This document shows, one piece after another, positions 55,144 to 60,000 of a stretch of 60,000 nt of DNA. Position 1 is the first letter of the stretch, and the number at the start of each line of letters is the position of its first letter. The notes beneath the pieces were generated by a model. The model saw only the letters and a program-made list of their open reading frames with translations, made no database searches and was not told the DNA's origin. Source of the DNA: Symbiodinium natans (Eukaryota; Sar; Dinophyceae; Suessiales; Symbiodiniaceae); contig CAJNDS010001224.1 of NCBI GenBank assembly GCA_905221605.1, forward strand, positions 64,001-124,000, read 5' to 3'. The position numbers and the translations under genes are program-made.

Positions 55144-55266
55144 ACCAAGAGAGCCCTTGTGAAGCCCCTTACTTGAGGAATGTACCTTCATCTATATAGG
55201 GATTCTTAGCACGGTTTGTAAGGTATATTGTTTTTCATTAAGGGGTCTTGTAATATGCTCTTTGGG
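55144..55266. mobile_element. MITE family B copy abutting an exon
   Basis: ACCAAGAGAGCCCTTGTGAA ... AAGGGGTCTTGTAATATGCT then CTTTGGG. The minus-strand exon 55268-55375 starts at its right end. Confidence 0.75.
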
Positions 55267-55267
55267 C

Positions 55268-55375
55268 ATGTGCCCCAAAGCACTCCGTCCGCCTCCGTTT
55301 GGTCATCTGGAGGGAAGGAAGGCGATAAGAAGAGGAATAAGTCTTCCACATCCTCCATGCAGCGCTTCGCGTAGT
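55268..55375 (-). CDS. Exon, unknown protein
   Basis: Reads YAKRCMEDVEDLFLFLSPSF then PPDDQTEADGVLWGTC, open throughout, ending at a family B MITE. Acidic and hydrophobic. Family unknown. Confidence 0.55.
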
Positions 55376-55737
55376 TTAGGGTTTAAGCTCTGGGGGGGGG
55401 GGGGGGGGGGGGGGACACTATGCGATAACTCAAGCAAAGAAGTTGGTCCATGTTGGTTCAATGACCGAGTCACTCGCCCAACCTCCTCAGAAACCAGGGT
55501 CTTAGTGTGGCGTAGGAATTCAAGGAGCAGCCTTTTAGATTCACCCTAAACCACCAAACCCTAAACCCTAAACCCTACTTGGGTTCATGCGGGAGCCTTC
55601 TTAAACCATATAAGCCCTACAATAACCCCCCTAACCGTTGAGTATAACGGCTTTAGGGTTTAAGGGTTAGGGTTTAGAGAATAGGGTTTAGGTTAGAAGG
55701 GTTAAGGGGCCCTAAGATTGGTTTATGCGCCCTGCCA

Positions 55738-55850
55738 AATTAAGGCAAAAGCCTCTGGAGTACCGTTGGTAGAGTAACTTGGCCCCTTCCTGCATCCTCA
55801 ACTCCGCTATAACATGCAGGGGGCTACATGGCAGCTGCTTTGGGCACAGG
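55738..55850 (-). CDS. Ankyrin-like exon
   Basis: Reads KQLPCSPLHVIAELRMQEGA followed by KLLYQRYSRG. S-P-L-H-x-x-A matches the ankyrin first helix. Confidence 0.55.
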
Positions 55851-55929
55851 TTTAGGGTTTAGGGTTTAGGGTTTGGGTTTAGGGTTTAGGGTTTAGGGTT
55901 TAATTTAGGGTTCTTCCGTATAAAGGAAT

Positions 55930-55980
55930 CCATGAGGCTCCATCAACGCCTCACTATCCAGAAGCCTGGCGACTTCCGGG
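55930..55980 (-). CDS. Ankyrin-like exon
   Basis: Reads PEVARLLDSEALMEPHG, resembling the V-x-x-L-L second helix and loop. Confidence 0.48.
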
Positions 55981-56091
55981 AATAGGGTTTAGGGGTTCGG
56001 TTCTTTAGGGTTTATATAGCCCAGGGTTTAGGGTTTACGGTTTAATTTTTAGGGTTTAGGGTTTGGGGTTCTAGGGACGTGAGAAACTTTA

Positions 56092-56172
56092 TCTGATGAC
56101 CCCTCCAGTCCTCGGCGTCGAGATCTCGGCTCAGGTCCTCACATTTCTCGTGGGCTTTTGGCGACTCAGCGT
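56092..56172 (-). CDS. Exon beside a family B MITE
   Basis: Acceptor GCGCTAG|AAC then NAESPKAHEKCEDLSRDLDA followed by EDWRGHQ. The upstream intron end is the family B MITE at 56185, 13 bp away. Charged helical peptide; family unknown. Confidence 0.58.
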
Positions 56173-56184
56173 TCTAGCGCTTGC

Positions 56185-56280
56185 ACCCAGAAACTCCCAC
56201 ACCCCTTAATGAAGGAGTATCCCTTATACCATATAAGGAACCCTCTTATACTTTAAGAAAATATTCCTTAATACTGGGTA
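56185..56280. mobile_element. MITE family B copy
   Basis: CCCAGAAACTCCCACACCCC ... ATATTCCTTAATACTGGG|TA. The left TA is changed to CA. Confidence 0.82.
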
Positions 56281-56544
56281 GGGCTTCTACCATATCGGGG
56301 CCACAGTTTAAGCATGCGAAGCGAACCCTCTTAGGGTACCACATCAGGAGTAAAGCTGAAGGGAGTCATACTCGGACTGCGTGAAGGATGTACGCCCCTA
56401 ATTAAAGGCTTCCCTTACTATATGCTCCCTAATAGGACCTTTTTTTCCCTTGGAGGATCTTCAAAGAGGGTCCCCCAACCCAAGGGTACAACCTTAGGTA
56501 AGAGTGCCATGAGAAACCCCTAAACCCTTAACCCTAAAACCTAA

Positions 56545-56608
56545 AGAGTCGCCAGGACAGGTTTGTTCTTGAGGACCGCGCGCGGCCGCAAATCATCCTG
56601 AACTGCTC
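56545..56608 (-). CDS. Exon with clear acceptor
   Basis: Acceptor CTTTTCAG|GA then AVQDDLRPRAVLKNKPVLAT. Family unknown. Confidence 0.55.
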
Positions 56609-57349
56609 CTGAAAAGCAAATCTGAGGGACAGGGTGTAGGGTTTAGGGATTAGGGTTTAGGGCTTTGCCCGAGCCGGACACGGGGACCCCAATACCCTGA
56701 ATTAAGGAATTTTTCCTTAAATGGGAGTCTCTGGGGATCCTGAACTACCCTACAGGAGTAGCGCCCGAAGCCTACAGCCTCGTAGGGAGTTCTCTCCTGA
56801 TTAAAAGAAGCTTCTTGGGGACAGCGGCCACTGGGCAAAACAGCCTTTTGCCCTAAACCCCATGAAGCCTCAATACCCGCAAAAAAGCAACCTCTAACCC
56901 AAAGGATGTAGAAGGCTCCTCGCTAGGTTTCATGGTATGGGTTTCAAGGAACCCCTACGGATATGAGTTGTTTGTTCTTGCTTCGTATAAGGAGATAGCT
57001 AAACGGAGCGCGGCTTCTTTTGAGAATTGTAAGAATTGCCCCAAACCCTACATCCTGCATCGTAAACACTAAACCCCAAATCCTAAACCCATCTTACAGG
57101 TTCCTAGGGCGATAAGTCAGTAGGGCTAGGGTTTGGGGTTTCAGGTTACTATACATTCTAACCCTATTTAGGTACCTACAACCCTATACTTATAACTACG
57201 CATGAAGCTCCCAGTAATCCGCAGCTTGCCTCAAGCTAGGGTTTAGGGTCCAGGGTTCCGGGGGGTGTCAGGCAATTCTCTGCGTCTCTTCGCACTCAAG
57301 AGGCAAAGCTCGCTGGACATGAACTACACCCGAAACCCGAATTCCTCAA

Positions 57350-57411
57350 AACGAGCCCAATGCTCCTTATTTAAAGACTATACCTTAAGGGATATTGGGC
57401 TCTCTGGGTTA
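57350..57411. mobile_element. Short family B derivative
   Basis: CGAGCCCAATGCTCCTTATT ... ACCTTAAGGGATATTGGGCT then CTCTGGG. Internally deleted; it directly precedes the exon at 57418. Confidence 0.75.
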
Positions 57412-57417
57412 TAGCCC

Positions 57418-57512
57418 TATGTGTTCACCCGAATCCGGGTCCGGAGTCAGGAGCATGTCGGATCTCCAGACCTTGACAGTCAGCTCAGCTCTTGCAGGCT
57501 GCATGACCCGCA
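57418..57512 (-). CDS. Exon, unknown protein
   Basis: Reads LIMRVMQPARAELTVKVWRS then DMLLTPDPDSGEHI. Open throughout and well composed. Its 3' side meets the short family B element. Confidence 0.6.
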
Positions 57513-57644
57513 TGATGAGGGTTTCAAGGGCTTTATAGTAACTTTATAGGGTTGAGGGTTGAGGGTTGAAGGTTCTGATCACTTCCCTACCTGTACCTGA
57601 GCCTACACTCCCCATGCGCAAGTGCTAAGCAAGGAGACAGGTCA

Positions 57645-57712
57645 AATCACGACTTCTCGCGCCAAGACTGCCCCTGCTGCTGCCGCGGAGCTGTGAAGCT
57701 CTTTGTTAAGTC
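57645..57712 (-). CDS. Exon with clear acceptor
   Basis: Acceptor CTGGCGCAG|GA then LNKELHSSAAAAGAVLAREV. Family unknown. Confidence 0.52.
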
Positions 57713-58149
57713 CTGCGCCAGAGGCACTTCTGAACAATGCAAACAATGATCCCCCAAAAGCCCTGCAAATCCATACCCAAATTGCACAAACCCTACATAG
57801 CATACGCAAGGCGGGTTTTTTAGGGCTTAGGTTTTAGAGATATGTCAACCCTAAACCCGTTTTCGGGTGCTAGCGGAACAAGTGTCGCAGAAACTGCGGA
57901 GAACAATGAGGGCAAACCAAAACCGCAAGTTTGTCAGGGCCCAGAGAGCAAAAAGGATGTAAGCCAACATGCGGCAACTGAAAGTAGGGTCTGGCTCGCA
58001 TTGAGTTGAGGGGGCTACTGTGGGGTTTACGGGTACACTCCACACGCCAAACCTGAACCCTCAACCCTAATAAACCCGAATAAACCCCAATAAACTCTAA
58101 ACCCTAAGCCCTAAACCCTAAACCCTAAACCCCCAACCGTGTGCCTCAC

Positions 58150-58213
58150 GGTTCTTCGCCACCGCTCCACGGACGCGTGCCGACCAGGCAGAGAAGCCAG
58201 CGTGCGACCTTCA
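58150..58213 (-). CDS. Exon with canonical donor
   Basis: Reads AEGRTLASLPGRHASVERWR followed by donor ACC|GTGAGG. CCCTAAA left and TTTAGGG right. Confidence 0.52.
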
Positions 58214-58834
58214 GCTAAGGACCCGGATGGGTTTAGGGTTTAGGGTTTAGGGTTTAGGGTTTAGGGTCTAGGGTCTAGGGTTTAGGCTTAGGGTATAGGG
58301 TTTAGGGCTTAGGGTTGTGAGTTTAGGGTTTAGGGTTTAGGCCTTAAAATCCCCATAATGAACCCTGTAAAGGGCCTACCATACCATAGTGAAGCCCCTG
58401 AAAACAAAGGATGCAATAAGTATAGAAAGTAAATGAACATATGTGTATATTATATATATATATGTAGATATACACACAGAGCATATGACCCTGAGTAGCC
58501 CCATGTAGCTACCTTGAGAGCCCCAAAAGGGCCCTTATATATCCCTGGATCCCTTCAGTTCAAGGATTACAGGGTTCAGGAGGTTTCAAGGTTTAGGGAT
58601 GTTGACGTCAACTGCTTTGGACGACTCAGGCGCTTGGAGCTTTAAAGTAAGATTCCGCCTTGAAACCTCCTAAACCCCTTCGTGCCACTGGAACGTATGG
58701 CTTCCAGAGCAAGGCACAAGGATCGAAGCCCCTGAACCCTAAACTCTAAACCCGGCTGGCCGGTTCTGAGTTGGGACTTAGGGAAGTACATGCCCCCCTT
58801 GTTCGTTCCATTTTAAAGGATTCCAATATTTCCC

Positions 58835-58944
58835 CAAAGAGACCAATACATCCCTTAAGTAAGGAACATGCCTTGACATCATGGCAAGGGCGCCCTCTAT
58901 GGTTGAAGCTATACTCCTTAACTGAAGGGGTCTTTAAGGTCTGG
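58835..58944. mobile_element. MITE family B copy, degenerate
   Basis: CCAAAGAGACCAATACATCC ... CTCCTTAACTGAAGGGGTCT then a TTTAGGGG array starts. Confidence 0.65.
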
Positions 58945-59035
58945 GTTTAGGGTTTAGGGGTTTAGGGGTTTAGGGGTTTAGGGGTTTAGGGGTTTAGGGG
59001 TTTAGGGGTTTAGGGGTTTAGGTAACATAAGGTAC

Positions 59036-59102
59036 CTCCGTGCGGAGAGCAGCGAGGCTAAGTTCGATCTCTTGGGCTTTTCAGGTACTTGTCGTCGCCT
59101 GT
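59036..59102 (-). CDS. Exon candidate
   Basis: The minus frame reads RRQVPEKPKRSNLASLLSAR, basic. Framed by telomeric arrays. Family unknown. Confidence 0.42.
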
Positions 59103-59307
59103 CAGCTTAGGGTTTAGGGTTTAGGGTTTAGGGTTTAGGGTTTGGGGTTTAGGGTTTAGGGTTTAGGGTTTAGGGTTTAGGGTTTGCCCTACAATCCCTC
59201 TAAACACCTGTGAACGCAATGAACCCTGTGAACCCGATGAACCCTGTAAATTTGGCAGACCTTACAGAGCATAAGCTCTCTCTGTAGTTTTTCAGAGCCC
59301 ATTGGTA

Positions 59308-59410
59308 GCCCAGTGACCCATATTTCAACAAGGCTACCCTTAATTTGGGGTTGGCTACTCTGTAAGGGAACCTTGAACCACAAAACGGGTAAAGGGTACC
59401 ACCGGGCTAG
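59308..59410. mobile_element. Inverted-repeat element GGTAGCCCAGTG copy
   Basis: GGTAGCCCAGTGACCCATAT ... GGGTACCACCGGGCTA: a relatively complete copy of the family fragmentary at 8.8-9.2 kb and 35.3 kb. Confidence 0.6.
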
Positions 59411-59446
59411 CAACCCTAAACCCTAAACCCTAAACCCTAAAAAGGC

Positions 59447-59530
59447 CCTCAGTCAACCCTGCGCGAGATCTCGGGAGGCTGCATCGCTGCGCGCTCCGCC
59501 GGTAGCTGCCTCAGTGACACCAAGGTTCCA
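59447..59530 (-). CDS. Exon, unknown protein
   Basis: Reads QLGTLVSLRQLPAERAAMQP followed by PEISRRVD and a stop or splice. Acceptor GGTCAG|CTT. CCCTAAA tracts both sides. Family unknown. Confidence 0.55.
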
Positions 59531-60000
59531 AGCTGACCCTAAACCCTAAACCCTAAACCCTAAACCCTAAACCCTTACCCTGACTCAGCAAAAGGCACTG
59601 CAAAGGGACACCAAAAGAGGCCAAGTCCCCTGGAATATACGTTTAAGTGCCATAAGGTTTAGGGATTGGGGTTTGGGGTCTAGAGTTTAGGGTTTAGGGT
59701 GATATAAACTGGCTCATATGTCAGCTTAGGGCTTTGCAGGTTGAAGGCGTTCGGGCTTAAAGGGTTCAGGGTGTTTAGGGTTTAGGGTTTAGGGTTTAGG
59801 GTTTCATAGGTATGTGGCAGGGCCGAGGTCCATCCTCAGACACATATAAGGGGGGATTGTTGCCCAAGCATTCTTTACAGTGAGTCTTGTCAACCAGGTC
59901 CCGCTTGAAACTGGACTTCCTTATCTGCTAGGAACCACGAGCTTGAAGCACAAGCCTCCAGGAAATGCAGGGTATCCAAACCCTCATATAAACCTAAACC

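Larger units (their letters stand above)
1..60000. repeat. Dispersed interstitial telomere-type repeats (TTTAGGG/CCCTAAA)
   Basis: Short tracts of TTTAGGG or CCCTAAA, usually 2-15 heptamers, occur throughout the window in both orientations, most gaps between them being under 1 kb. Good tracts lie at 1740-1796, 2725-2773, 8443-8510, 21480-21546, 22815-22861, 26488-26572, 43745-43845, 49073-49159 and 55071-55132. The heptamer is the telomere repeat of plants, many algae and dinoflagellates. The tracts are scattered between coding islands rather than at one end, so this is not a chromosome end. Degenerate neighbours (TTCAGGG, TTTGGGG, TTTAGGGG) suggest age and local expansion. Confidence 0.97.

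Noticed and set aside
1-60000. tRNA, rRNA or spliced-leader RNA genes
   Set aside because: No cloverleaf with box A/B, no rRNA-like block and no full spliced-leader sequence was seen on reading; a covariance-model search would be needed to exclude small ones.

Overview
The window looks like nuclear DNA of a dinoflagellate. The evidence is: (i) very dense interstitial plant/alveolate-type telomere heptamers (TTTAGGG/CCCTAAA); (ii) coding islands of only about 20-150 bp separated by long introns; (iii) intron donors that read best as GC or GA instead of GT, with short direct repeats at the splice junctions; (iv) an HMG-box gene with the KKPxGGAxG motif common in dinoflagellate chromatin proteins. 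Genus cannot be decided. Long open frames in this window are mostly low-complexity shadows; the real coding signal is in short exons found by reading protein motifs across introns.

Layout. 0.5-2.9 kb: part of a sirtuin (Sir2) gene on the minus strand; two exons join into GAGASTAAGIPDFRS. 3.7-5.3 kb: isolated coding-like islands. 5.4-9.5 kb: a two-HMG-box nuclear protein with a basic AT-hook-like tail, minus strand, the best-resolved gene. 10.4-12.5 kb: small minus-strand exons, one clearly ankyrin-like. 12.96-17.08 kb: a composite satellite with two dozen units of about 115 bp carrying a G-run/C-run hairpin, bordered by arrays of a GTGCCCAACCCC repeat and by inverted poly-T/poly-A arms. 17.2-31.7 kb: a long series of minus-strand ankyrin-type exons, probably one or more ankyrin-repeat genes with exons down to about 21 nt. 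32-34 kb: minus-strand islands including a membrane-anchor segment. 36-48 kb: helical, Ala/Glu/Arg-rich minus-strand exons (perhaps a coiled-coil protein). 49-59.5 kb: more minus-strand islands, a few ankyrin-like. Nearly every convincing exon is on the minus strand, consistent with unidirectional dinoflagellate gene arrays.

Introns hold three MITE families with TA target duplications (A: CTTGGAGGTTCATGGG; B: CCCAGAGACTCCAATACCCC; C: AGGGTCCATGTACC), a fold-back family D (TGTTCCCCCTTATAC), and telomeric tracts. The strongest unexplained pattern is polarity: about thirty exon islands are framed as CCCTAAA-exon-TTTAGGG, the arrangement of a capped linear mini-chromosome, so the intron between two such exons carries G-strand repeats at its 5' side and C-strand repeats at its 3' side. 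One intron is almost entirely a head-to-head telomere junction, and one telomeric tract is flanked by a perfect 16-bp duplication. Gene boundaries, exon joins and protein families beyond sirtuin, HMG box and ankyrin are inferences from reading by eye.
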